Source: Pegoplata infirma (Eukaryota > Arthropoda > Insecta > Diptera > Anthomyiidae). From it: a DNA stretch of 64,000 nt. Below are positions 33,118 through 44,600 of this stretch, piece after piece. The stretch's first letter is position 1, and every line of letters begins with the position of its first letter. Where the stretch lies: assembly GCA_963921195.1 (NCBI GenBank), contig OY992540.1, positions 43,609,890-43,673,889 of the forward strand, given 5' to 3'. Below the pieces are notes generated by a model that saw only the letters and a list, made by a program, of their open reading frames with translations, was not told the origin of the DNA and ran no database searches. The translations under genes and the position numbers were made by a program.

Positions 33118-36100
33118 GTGAGTTGGAATAAGATATTGAGACATTTTTTCTGTAAGAAAACACTCAGATTATGAGTTGTTTTTCCTTTAGAAAAAATTAT
33201 TACTCTTTGGAAAGTCATATTTTCTGAGACATTTTTTCCATTGGATTCTTGAGATATTCTGTATGGAGACATCTATCGAAAAATATCTCTGAATCTGAGG
33301 AAAATGTCCCAATATGTGATATATCACAATTTTTACAAATACATTTATCATGCGGAAATTTTTATACCTTCCAACCAAAGTATGGATACTCACTTTGTCA
33401 TTCCATGTGAACGCATGGAAATATCGGTCTAGGACCCTATAAAGTGTATTTGAACACTGATCCATGATCGATTCTAAGACTTTCTATGAATATCCGTCCG
33501 TATCCGTAAGGTAATTTCACTAAAAATTAAAACAAAATGTATTTTTTATGAAAAATTAATACATATAAATTAAGAAAAAGAAATCCAAAAATATCTTAAG
33601 AGTGCTTAAATTGGCACTAAAGTATTTACAATAAATTATTATTTGACTTTTTTTTGATAAAAAAAATATTTTTCGTCTCAGCTCCTTCGTTGATTTGGAA
33701 TATAAGACCTATATGGATCGGTTCTAATTGACTCCAAGAATGTTTTCTATAAGCCTCATCTTGGAGAAATGTCTTGAAGCCCTTCACTTGGCACTAAAGT
33801 TTTTTCATTAAATTGGACATTTTTAAAAAATTTGATTTCTCTGTTCCTCCGATCATTTGGAATATGAGACCTATGTGGATCGGCTCTAATCGATTCCAAG
33901 ATTATTTTCTATAAGCCTAATCTTGGAGAAATGTCTTGAAGCCCTACACTTGCCACTTAAGTTTTTTCATTAAATTGGACATTTTTATAAAATTTGATTT
34001 CTCAGCTCCTCCGATCATTTGGAATATGGGACCTATATGGATCGGCTCTAATTGATTCCAAGATTGTTTTCTATAAGCCATATCTTGGAGAAATTTCTTG
34101 AAGCCCTACAATAGGCACTAAAATTTTTTCCAAAAATTTGAAATTTTTATAAAATTTGATTTTTCAGCTCCTCCGATCATTTGGAATATGAGACCTATAT
34201 GGATCGGCTCTAATTGATTCCAAGATTGTTTTCTATAAACCATATCTTGGAGAAATCTCTTGAAGCCCTACACTTGGCACTAAAGTTTTTTCATTAAATT
34301 GGACATTTTTATAAAATTTGATTTCTCTGCTCCTCCGATCATTTGGAATATGGAAGCTATATGGATCGGCTCTAATTGATTCCAAGATTGTTTTCTATAA
34401 GCCATATCTTGGAGAAATTTCTTGAAGCCCTACAATAGGCACTAAAGTTTTTTCCAAAAATTTGAAATTTTTATAAAATTTGATTTTTTGGCTCCTCCGA
34501 TCATTTGGAATATGAGACCTATATGGATCGGCTCTAATTGATTCCAAGATTGTTTTCTATAAACCATATCTTGGAGAAATCTCTTGAAGCCCTACACTTG
34601 GCACTAAAGTTTTTTCATTAAATTGGACATTTTTATAAAATTTGATTTTTCTGCTCCTCCGACCATTTGGAATATGAGACCTATATGGATCGGCTCTAAT
34701 CGATTCCAAGATTATTTTCTATAAGCCCCATCTTGGAGAAATGTCTTGAAGCCCTACACTTGGGACTAAAGTTTTGTCATTAAATTGGACATTTTTATAA
34801 AATTTGATTTCTCAGCTCCTCTGATCATTTGGAATATGGGACCCATATGGATCGGCTCTAATCGATTCCAAGATTATTTTCTATAAGCCTCATCTTGGAG
34901 AAATGTCTTGAAGCCCTACACTTGGCACTAAAGTTTTTATATTAAATTAAACATTTTTATAAAATTTGATTTCTCAGCTCCTCTGATCATTTGGAATATG
35001 GGACCCATATGGATCGGCTCTAATCGATTCCAAGATTATTTTCTATAAGCCTCATCTTGGAGAAATGTCTTGAAGCCCTACACTTGGCACTAAAGTTTTT
35101 TCATTAAATTAAACATTTTTATAAAATTTGATTTCTCAGCTCCTCCGATCATTTGGAATATGGGACCTATATGGATCGGCTCTAATCGATTCCAAGATTA
35201 TTTTCTATAAGCCTCATAAGAAATGTCTAGAAGCCCTACACTTGGCACTAAAGTTTTTTCATTAAATTGGAAATTTTTATAAAATTTGATTTCTCAGCTC
35301 CTCCGATCATTTGGAATATGGGACCTATATGGATCGGCTCTAATTTTTTCCAAGATTGTTTTCTATAAGCCATATCTTGGAGAAATTTCTTGAAGCCCTA
35401 CAATAGGCACTAAAATTTTTTCCAAAAATTTGAAATTTTTATATAATTTGATTTTTCAGCTCCTCCGATCATTTGGAATATGAGACCTATATGGATCGGC
35501 TCTACTTGATTCCAAGATTGTTTTCTATAAACCATATCTTGGAGAAATCTCTTGAAGCCCTACACTTGGCACTAAAGTTTTTTCATTAAATTGGACATTT
35601 TTATAAAATTTGATTTCTCAGCTCCTCCGATCATTTGGAATATGGAAGCTATATGGATCGGCTTTAATTGATTCCAAGATTGTTTTCTATAAGCCATATC
35701 TTGGAGAAATTTCTTGAAGCCCTACAATAGGCACTAAAGTTTTTTCCAAAAATTTGAAATTTTTATAAAATTTGATTTTTTGGCTCCTCCGATCATTTGG
35801 AATATGAGACCTATATGGATCGGCTCTAATTGATTCCAAGATTGTTTTCTATAAACCATATCTTGGAGAAATCTCTTGAAGCCCTACACTTGGCACTAAA
35901 GTTTTTTCATTAAATTGGACATTTTTATAAAATTTGATTTCTCTGCTCCTCCGATCATTTGGAATATGAGACCTATATGGATCGGCTCTAATCGATTCCA
36001 AAATTATTTTCTATAAGCCCCATCTTGGAGAAATGTCTTGAAGCCCTACACTTGGCACTAAAGTTTTGTCATTAAATTGGACATTTTTATAAAATTTGAT

Positions 36101-38647
36101 TTCTCAGCTCCTCTGATCATTTGTAATATGGGACCCATATGGATCGGCTCTAATCGTTTCCAAGATTATTTTCTATAAGCCTCATCTTAGAGAAATGTCT
36201 TGAAGCCCTACACTTGGCACTAAAGTTTTTTCATTAAATTAAACATTTTTATAAAATTTGATTTCTCAGCTCCTCCGATCATTTGGAATATGGGACCTAT
36301 ATAGATCGGCTCTAATCGATTCCAAGATTATTTTCTATAAGCCTCATAAGAAATGTCTAGAAGCCCTACACTTGGCACTAAAGTTTTTTCATTAAATTTG
36401 AAATTTTTATAAAATTTGATTTCTCAGCTCCTCAGATTATTTGGAATATGGATCGGCTCTAATCGATTCCTAGATTATTTTCTATAAGCCTCATCTTGGA
36501 GAAATGTCTTGAAGCCCTACACTTGGCTCTAAAGTTTTTTCATTAAATTAAACATTTTTATAAAATTTGATTTCTCAGCTCCTCCGATCATTTGGAATAT
36601 GGGACCTATATGGATCGGCTCTAATCGATTCCAAGATTATTTTCTATAAGCCTCATAAGAAATGTCTAGAAGCCCTACACTTGGCACTAAAGTTTTTTCA
36701 TTAAATTTGAAATTTTTATAAAATTTGATTTCTCAGCTCCTCAGATGATTTGAAATATGCGACCTACATGGATCGGCTCTAATTGACTCCAAGATTATTT
36801 TCTATAAGCCCCATCTTGGAGAAATGTCTTGAAGCCCTACAATAGGCACTAAAGTTTTTTTCCAAAAATTTGAAATTTTTATAAAATTTGATTTTTCATT
36901 TCCTCTGATCATTTGAAATATGGTACCTATATGGATCGGCTCTAATTAATTCCAGGATTGTTTTCTATAAGCCATATCTTGGAGAAATTTCTTAAAGCCC
37001 TACAATAGGCACTAAAGTTTTTAAAAACAAACATTTTTTTTTCAATTTGATTTCTTAGCTCCCGATGATTTCGAATGTGAGATACACATGGACCGGCTCT
37101 AATCAACCCCAAGATTCATATATTTAAGCATCCACTTGGAGAAATGTCTTGAAATGTCAAATTTTATAAAAATTTCAAATTTAATGAAAAATCTTTAGTG
37201 CCTATTGTAGGGCTTCAAGAAATTTTTCCAAGATATGGCTTATAGAAAACAATCTTGGAATCAAGTAGAGACGATCCATATAGGTCTCATATTCCAAATG
37301 ATCTGAGGAGCTGAAAAATCAAATTTAATAAAAATTTCAAATTTTTGGAAAAAACTTTAGTGCCTATTGTAGGGCTTCAAGAAATTTCTCCAAGATATGG
37401 CTTATAGAAAACAATCTTGGAAACAATTAGAGCCGATCCATATAGGTCCCATATTCCAAATGATCGGAGGAGCTGAAAAGTCAAATTTTATAAAAATTTC
37501 AAATTTTTGGAAAAACTTTAGTGCCTATTGTAGGGCTTCAAGACATTTCTTCAAGATGGGGCTTATAGAAAACAATCTTGGAGTCAATTAGAGCTGATCC
37601 ATGTAGGCCTCATATTCATATATCCATGTGACTATTGTAGGGCTTCAAGACATTTCACCAAGATATGGCTTATAGAAAATAATCTTGGAATCGATTACAG
37701 CCGGTCCATATAGGTCTCATATTCCAAATGATCGGAGGAGCTGAGAAATCAAATTTTATAAAAATGTCCAATTTAATGAAAAAACTTTAGTGCCAAGTGT
37801 AGGGCTTCAAGACATTTCTCCAAGATGGGGCTTATAGAAAACAATCTTGAAGTCAATTAGAACCGATCCATGTAGGTGGCATATTTCAAATCATCGGAGG
37901 AGCTGAGAAATCAAATTTTATAAAAAAATCAACCCCTCACTGGGCATCTAACAGTTTAAGGATTAGGGTCATAAGAACATTTAGAATCAGTATTGTCATA
38001 ATCAAATTTTGCAAAACAACATTATCTTATTTTTTTAGAAAGGAAAAAGCTTTAATTGGACCTTCAGGCGGATCTCCGTCCAATTGGATTTTTTATTTAG
38101 ATGTCCACAATATTCTGGGTAACTTCAAATTTCATAATGTTGAAAATTTACGAGAAGAAAGTTGGCCAGGTGAATTGAAACTTGAACTATTTATTATTTT
38201 TTTTTTTTAAATATTTATTTGTTTATTATTTTTTCAGATATTGACAACACCACTTTTGAAAATCTAGAAATTTTGGAGGATAACTTCGAAATGTGGACTT
38301 ATACAGATGAGAATTCTGATCCGTCATCTCCAAATGTATTTCCGTCATCTTCAAATTCACGTTCTTCACCATATCCATCACCTTCGCCATCTCCACCTTC
38401 TACAAATTCCTCATTGCCGCCAACACCAACACCTGAAAAAAAAAAATTGTCAAAAAATAATTTTCAAAAAGATCTTTTAAAAAGATTCGATAAGATGGAC
38501 GAAAAAATTGCAGAACAAAATAAAGAAATAAAGGAAATGGACAACAGGATGTACAACCTTGAGTTAAAAAACTCGGAGGCCTTGGAAAGATTCGTTAAAT
38601 CTACAGAGGAGTACAAAAATGCATTTATCAATTTCTTAAACAATTAA
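32897..38647 (+). CDS. Harbinger Myb/SANT-like DNA-binding protein (3 exons)
   Basis: Exons 32,897-33,117, 38,039-38,169 and 38,238-38,647 join to 253 residues. Residues about 11-75 form a trihelix/Myb-like domain (WTTNDERMLIELWADR, KNSHVYEEM, LKNKLHNLTSRYR). The block GPSGGSPSNWIFYLDVHNIL follows, the usual companion motif of this family. Residues about 145-185 are Ser/Pro-rich and about 188-245 form a charged coiled coil. In active Harbingers the Myb-like protein brings the transposase into the nucleus and onto the transposon ends. The first intron (4.9 kb) contains the satellite array. The start is the first ATG of the frame, just before the domain. Confidence 0.88.
33362..33508. repeat. 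Dispersed fly repeat copy in Myb-like intron
   Basis: TATACCTTCCAACCAAAG, CTTTGTCATTCCATGTG, GGAAATATCGGTC and CCTATAAAGTGTAT in order, ending in TATCCGTCCGTATCCG. Same family as 16,562-16,688. Confidence 0.6.
33660..37930. repeat. Satellite array, ~155-162 bp monomer, orientation switch near 37,150
   Basis: About 22 head-to-tail copies of a monomer run to about 37,140. The monomer contains CTCCTCCGATCATTTGGAAT, CTATATGGATCGGCTCTAAT, TTCCAAGATTGTTTTCTATA, CTTGAAGCCCTACA and GGCACTAAAGTTTTTTC. About five inverted copies then run to 37,930. Monomers fall into at least two types by the segment after AGTTTTTTC: ATTAAATTGGACATTTT versus CAAAAATTTGAAATTTT. Rare variants recur at a distance of about 1.29 kb (GGAATATGGAAGCTATATGG at about 34,346 and 35,638), showing a higher-order repeat. 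It lies wholly inside the first intron of the Myb-like gene. Confidence 0.92.
38039..38169 (+). CDS. Myb-like protein exon 2
   Basis: The acceptor is TTTTTTTAG ending at 38,038 and the donor is CCAG|GTGAAT at 38,170. It completes the split Arg and encodes KEKALIGPSGGSPSNWIFYL, then DVHNILGNFKFHNVE. It is short enough to be missed by a simple frame search. Its phases fit both neighbours. Confidence 0.88.
38238..38647 (+). CDS. Myb-like protein exon 3 (Ser/Pro-rich and coiled coil)
   Basis: The acceptor is TTTTTTCAG ending at 38,237. It encodes DIDNTTFENLEILEDNFEMW, then a Ser/Pro-rich tract (SPYPSPSPSPPSTNSS), then KFxKD-type charged helix (DKMDEKIAEQNKEIKEMDNR) and stop. The coiled coil probably serves dimer or transposase contact. 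Confidence 0.88.
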
Positions 38648-39198
38648 TTTTATATTTTAAAAAATCACTGGAGGTTTGTGAAAATGGTTGGATGTTCTCT
38701 GTTTTTTTTTAAATATTCAAATTACCTCATAACTTCGTGTTTTTCTGAACCTAACAACTTCCCGTGATAGACAAAGATCCAATCTCATTCGTTCTGTATT
38801 TTTTTAAGTTATAGGTAACCCACATTCTTTTTTATAAGATTTTTGTTACAACACCACATCGACAATTAACAACCAAAAGATTCAAAACTAAAATTAAGAC
38901 TGAATCTCAATTGAAATAATACAAACTGAACAAAATTGACTCCTTGTCCATTACGGGTACTTGTTAGTCAAAGGAAAACAAAGTTTACAGTGCCGAACAA
39001 AAGTATGCACACAGAAAAGAAAAATTTTAAGTAAGCAACATTTTTTATAAAACGATTGTGATTTCAAAATTGAGTTAAAAAAAAAACTGTGCGACCAGAG
39101 TTAAATTAGAAAATAAAATTATTTATAGACATTTTTTTAAAAAATTTTTAAAAATAATTGTAAACTTTTATTTTCTTTTTCATTAAAAATTTTAAAAA

Positions 39199-39556
39199 TT
39201 GTCAAATAATTTACATTCAGTCATCAACTTATTTGTTCAATCACCAAACAAAACTTAATTTTATTTAAATACAGTAAGAGAAATCCGCATTTTTCGACCT
39301 TCGATTCTTTTGACCACCAATTTTTTGTAAACAAAGAAAATATTTTATTGTTTATTCATTTTAGTACACCTAATTGTAATCGTAATGAGATATGAAAATA
39401 ATTTTATTTTTTCTATGTTTACACATAATTGGTGGTCAAAAGAATCGGAGGTCGAAGAATGTGGATTTCTTTTACTGTATTTAAATAAAATTAAGTTTTG
39501 TTTGGTGATTGAACAAATAAGTTGATGACTGGATGTAAATTATTTGACAATTTTTA
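39199..39556. repeat. Palindrome with inner TIR CAGTAARAGAAATCC
   Basis: ATTGTCAAATAATTTACATT at the left is matched in inverse at the right end. Inside, TA-CAGTAAGAGAAATCCGCATT and its inverse ATGTGGATTTCTTTTACTG-TA flank a further GGTGGTCAAAAGAATCG pair. The arms are about 165 bases. Confidence 0.75.
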
Positions 39557-39674
39557 ATGTTTGAACAAGGAAATAAAAATTTTACAATTATTTAAAAAAA
39601 AATTTAAAAAAATGTCTATAAATAATTTCATTTTCCAATTTGATTCTCGTAGCAAATTTATAATTAACTCTATT

Positions 39675-40340
39675 TACACCATTTTCAATTGTATTTCAGA
39701 AATAGTCAATTGTATTCCAGAAATAGTCAATTGTATTTCAGATTTTCCATTTGTATTTCAGAAGTAGTCAATTGTATTTCAGATTCTCCAATTGTATTTC
39801 AGAAAAAATCAATTGTATTTCAGATTTGTTTAATTGTTTTTCCGAAATAGTCAATTGTATTTCAGATACATCCAATTGTATTTCAGAAATATTCAATTGT
39901 ATTTCAGAAACAGTCAATTGAATTTCAGAAATTAATCAATTGCATTTTAGAAATAGTCAAATGTATTTCAGAAATAGTCAGTTGTGTTTTTTCAAATTTA
40001 TATAATTGATTTCAATAGTCAATTGTATTTCAGAAATTTCTAACTGTAATTCAATTGTTTTTTTTTTTCAAAATAAAATTGACTATTTCTGAAATACAAT
40101 TGGATAAATCTGAAATACAATTGACTATTTCTGAAATACAATTGGAAAATCAGAAATACAATTGACTGTTTCTGAAATATAAATAGAATATCTAAAATAC
40201 AATTGACTATTTCTGAAATATAACTGGTAAATCTGATATACAGTTGACTATTTCTGAAATATAATTGGAATATCTTAAATACAATTGACTATTTCTAAAA
40301 ATCAGTTAACGATTCCTGAAATACAATTGAAAATGGTGTA
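39675..40340. mobile_element. MITE made of inverted 21-bp arrays, both caps present (TSD TA)
   Basis: The ends are TA-CACCATTTTCAATTGTATTT and the inverse CAATTGAAAATGGTG-TA. The interior is about 15 copies of a 21-bp unit around TCAATTGTATTTCAGAAATA, then a turn near 40,060, then about 12 copies of the inverse. The caps match those of the arrays at 3345-3839 and 6276-6990 although the 21-bp units differ, so these are one family. Confidence 0.75.
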
Positions 40341-40344
40341 GATG

Positions 40345-40735
40345 CTTAAATTAAAGCTAAATAAATTATCTACAAAACTCCTTTTGAAATAACACTCATT
40401 TGATAAAAAAAGGGTGGGTATTTTTAAATTTGGTTTTAACAAATTGCATCTACTATAGCTCTGTTTGAATACTTTTATCTGGCACTGTATGTTATTTAGA
40501 TATTTTAAAAAAGGCGAAAACATCTGGTGATAACTTAACGAACCGCCACTGATAAAAAATAGTTTTTAAAAACATGTGTGATCTCAGTTTTATGTGATAC
40601 ATAATATAATATGTTAACAATAATACTGTGCAAAAATGTAACCAACTATAGCGTTGGAATCTGCATTATGGCTGTTTCACAGTGTGATCAGTAGTACAAA
40701 TTAAATTTAACTATACAAAATTTCGAAAACTATTC
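40345..40735. other. Non-coding DNA beyond the array
   Basis: Contains the right end of the TA-flanked element at 40,461-40,487. Nothing else recognised. Confidence 0.35.
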
Positions 40736-40737
40736 AT

Positions 40738-40815
40738 AAATTGTCCAAATGTATACAAATATAATTTGGAGAATTTTAAATTCTTTGAAATTGCGTTTGG
40801 ACAATTTTAAACTTT
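40738..40815. repeat. Small remnant of the 21-bp repeat family, inverted
   Basis: ATTGTCCAAATGTATACAAA at the left and TTGCGTTTGGACAATTTTAA at the right are inverse copies of the 21-bp unit used in the arrays at 3345 and 6276. Confidence 0.5.
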
Positions 40816-41025
40816 ATTTTTTAAATAAGTTTACACTCTTTTTATTTTACATTTAAATTATTTTAATATATAAATGAATTATTAGATGTTCTAAGTTCTT
40901 TTATGTTTTTTTTTTAGTTTTTATTATTATTTTTATTTTATACAATGAAGTCTGAATAATAAATTAAAAAAAAAAAAAAATTCATTAGTTTCTTAATATA
41001 TTATAGCTATATAAAATGTGATGCT

Positions 41026-41611
41026 CTAAGGGAATATAAAAGGGAATAACGATATTTGCATGCAATAAAAAATCTTACCTAAGTAAACAGCTATTGCATC
41101 TCTTATTGTTTCTCCACTATTCTCCGTCATCAAAAAACTTTGTGGTTGATTTTGGGAATTATCTAAAGTGGTTTGACTTTCCATTAACCACTGTGAATTA
41201 ATATCGTCACTGTGTTCGTTTAGGAAATTATGCAACACGCAACATGCTTTTATTATTGAATTAGAATTTACAACACGGTTGTCAATCCCCTTTCCTATTC
41301 TTCGAAAACGACCCTTCAAATGACCGAATCCGTTTTCGACAACCCTACGGCTCTTTGATAGGAAGTAGTTAAAATTTTTTTTTATTAAATCTTCATCAAC
41401 TTGGAATGGATATGGTTTCATAACGTATTTCGAAAGCCGGAAGGCTGAATCGCCAATTATTAACACAGGGACGTCGACTCCGGAAATTGTTTTTGACATT
41501 TCGTCTAATAAAGGACATCTAGTTAAATATTTTTTTAAATTCGATTCTTCAAATATTTTGGAGTCATTAGATCGCCCCGGAGAGCCAACATTTATGTATA
41601 TAAACCGATAT
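41026..41611 (-). CDS. Harbinger transposase exon 3 (catalytic D and E)
   Basis: On the - strand the acceptor is TTTTTACAG (complement of 41,612-41,620). It completes an Arg codon and encodes YRFIYINVGSPGRSNDSKIF, then VLIIGDSAFRLSKYVMKPY with the second catalytic Asp, and SRRVVENGFGHLKGRFRR with the catalytic Glu. It ends at TAG (41,026-41,028). A GTAAGA donor after AVYL at about 41,078 could instead lead to an unseen last exon. Confidence 0.9.
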
Positions 41612-44600
41612 CTGTAAAAATTTACATGTTTAAAATAAACAAAATTCAATGTGAAACTCGATTTTGTATCTTGAATGGTAACAAACAAAAAAATTAAAAA
41701 ATCATTACTGGACCAAAAATTTTATGTTTGAAAAATTAAAAAAAAAATGTCTTTTTATTTTGATGATATATATTTTTTTTTTAATTTTCAATAGTATATT
41801 TTTCTATAAAAACTTTCCTATAGAATATTTTTTAATAATAAATTTTTCTATAGAAAATGTATGTTGATAATAAATTTTTCTATACAAAATTTTCAATGAA
41901 AAATTTATCTATATAAATTTTTGTATACAAAATATTCTATAATAAATTCTTCTATACATACATTTTTCTAATAATTTTTTTTATAGAAATATTTTGGTGG
42001 TAAATTTTTATTTACAAAATTTTGGATAAAAAGTTTTTTTTATACAAAATTTTCCATTAAAAATATTTCTATAGAAACTTTTATGGAAAATTTTCGATAA
42101 TGAATTTTTCTAAGAAAATTCTCGATATTAAATTTTTCTATAAAAACTTTTTATAGGAAAATTTATTATCGAAAACTTTCTATAGAAAAAAATATTATCG
42201 AAAATTATTATTGAAAAATTTATTATCGAAAAATTTATTATCGAAAAATTTATTATTTTAAATTTTTTTATAGAAAAATATAATATTGAAAAATGTTTAT
42301 AGAAAAAATTATTATTGAAAATTTAGTTTTTATAGAAAAATTTATCATCAAAAATTTCTATAGAAAAATTAAGTATCAAAATTTTCGATAATTAAATTTC
42401 TCGATAGTAAATTTTTCAATAAAAATGTTTATAAACAAATTTTTGATGATAAATTTTTCTCAAAAAAACTTTTGATCATAAAATTGTTGATCATTATTTT
42501 TTTTATAAAAAATTTTCGATATTAAAAAAAAATTTTCGAAAAAATTTACTATCAAAAACTTTCTATAAACAATTTGTCATACAAAATTTTCTATTCAAAA
42601 ATTTTTTTAATCAAAATTTTCTATTTATTAATCAAAATTTTCGTAAGAAAAATTTATTATTCAAAATTTTCTAAAAAAAATTTATTATCGAAAAATTTTC
42701 TATAAAAAAATTTATTATTGAAAACTTTTTATTCAAAAATTTAATATCGAAAATTTTTTATAGAAATATTTATTTTAAAAAATTTTCAATAGAAACATTT
42801 ACTATCAAAAATTTTCTATACAAAAAATTATTATCAAAAATTTTCTTTAGAAAAATTTATTATTGAAAGTTTTGTATAGACATTTTTTCTGTCGAAAATT
42901 ATGTTTTTAAAATTAATTTATGAAAATTATGCATAGAAAAATTTATCATAAAAAATTTTCTATATAAAAATTTATTATTAAAAATTTTTTATAGAAAAAT
43001 GTACTATCAAAAATTTTCTATGGACAAAGTAGTATCGAAAATCTTCTATAGAAATAAAAAAATAACGAAAATTGTGTATAGAAAAAGTTATTTTCAAAAA
43101 TGATGTTTAAAAAAATTTATTTACCAAAAAGTTTTATATAGAAAATTTTTGATAGTAAATTATTAAATTTTCTATAGAAAAATTTTTATATATAAATTTA
43201 TTATCAAACATTATGTATAGAAAAAGTAGAATCAAAAAAAGTCTATAGAAAAATTTATTATTAAAAGTTTTCTATAGACAAATTTATTGTTAAAAATTAT
43301 CTATTGACAAATTTATTATTAAAAATTATCTATAGAAAAATTTATTATTCAAAAACTTATTACGAAATTTTCTTAAAAAAATTATTATTGAAATTTTTTT
43401 TAAACAAAATTTTTATAGAACACTTTCTATATAAAAATTTATTATCGAAAATTACACTGTGCTACAGTGAAAAAATACTTCTGATGTGACATGGTATAGG
43501 TTGTTGGTTTTGTCGAGTAGATCACAAAAATGCCCATTTAACTTGCCAGACACCCTCAAATTTTAGAGTTATTGTCAAAAAACGTTTTTTTGGGACTTTG
43601 CTCACTAAACCTTGTGTTATTCAAAAAATTTTCAACCGATTTTAAATTTTTTAACTGTTTTGGATAGAAGAAGAATAGGGCTTTCCATGTGTGTGAATTG
43701 GTCTACAAATATAAGAAAGATATCTATTGAATTTTTCTATAATATCTAATTTTTTTGTTATTTTTTGAAAATTTTTCGAGTTTATCGATTTTTTTCTGCT
43801 ATAGTTCGTTTAACAACCTTTATATTTATAAACATATTTTTAAAGAAAATTTAGTTCTGAATTCGATGAGCTTTATCCTGTAAAAATCAGATAAGAATTG
43901 AAAGAGTTGTGACAATTTTTATAAAAAAGAAAATTTAGATTTTTCAGTAAATCGCCGTTCAGACAACCCAGGAAAAAAAAATAATTTATCATAAGAGGTC
44001 ATGTACAATATTTTTAAAGGTTTTTGGCGCGCTGAATCCAAATCTGGCCTTAAAATTGCTCTATCGCGTCAGGTGTTTGAGATATTAAACATAAATTGAT
44101 ATATCAAAAACCTAATAAGATAGCGCAATTTCAAGGTCAAATTCGAATTCAGGGGGCCAAAAACCTTTAAAATAATGATACGCGACCTCTGAGATTGTTC
44201 GTGTATTTTTTATTTTTTTTTTGCCTAGGTTGTCCGAACGGCAATTTCATGCAAAATCTTAATTTTATTTTTTAGAAAAATTATCACAACTCCGTCAATA
44301 TTTATTAGATTTTTCCGGCATAAAGCTCATCGTATTCACAATTAAATTTTCTTTAAGAATACGTTTATAAATATATATATTGTTGATGAACTATAACAGA
44401 AAAAAATCGATAAACTCGAAAAATTTTCAAAAAATAACAAAAAAAATTAGATATTGTTGAAAAAATCAATACATATCTTTCTTTAATGTATAGACCAATT
44501 CACACATCTAAAAAGCCCTATATTTCTTCTATCCAAAACAGTTAAAAAATTGAAAATCGGTGGAAAACTTTTTAAGTTACACATGGTTTAGTGAGAAAAG

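Larger units (their letters stand above)
38988..40487. mobile_element. TA-flanked 1.5-kb element, Tc1/mariner-like ends
   Basis: The left end CAGTGCCGAACAAAAGTATG (then CACACAG) and the inverse of the right end CAGTGCCAGATAAAAGTATT (then CAAACAG) match at 22 of 27 positions. TA flanks both (38,986-38,987 and 40,488-40,489). There is no transposase. It contains a palindrome and a 21-bp array element. It sits between the two Harbinger genes. Confidence 0.7.

Noticed and set aside
33660..37930. Regular ~160-bp repeats as a coding tandem array
   Set aside because: No frame stays open through a monomer; it is satellite DNA inside an intron.
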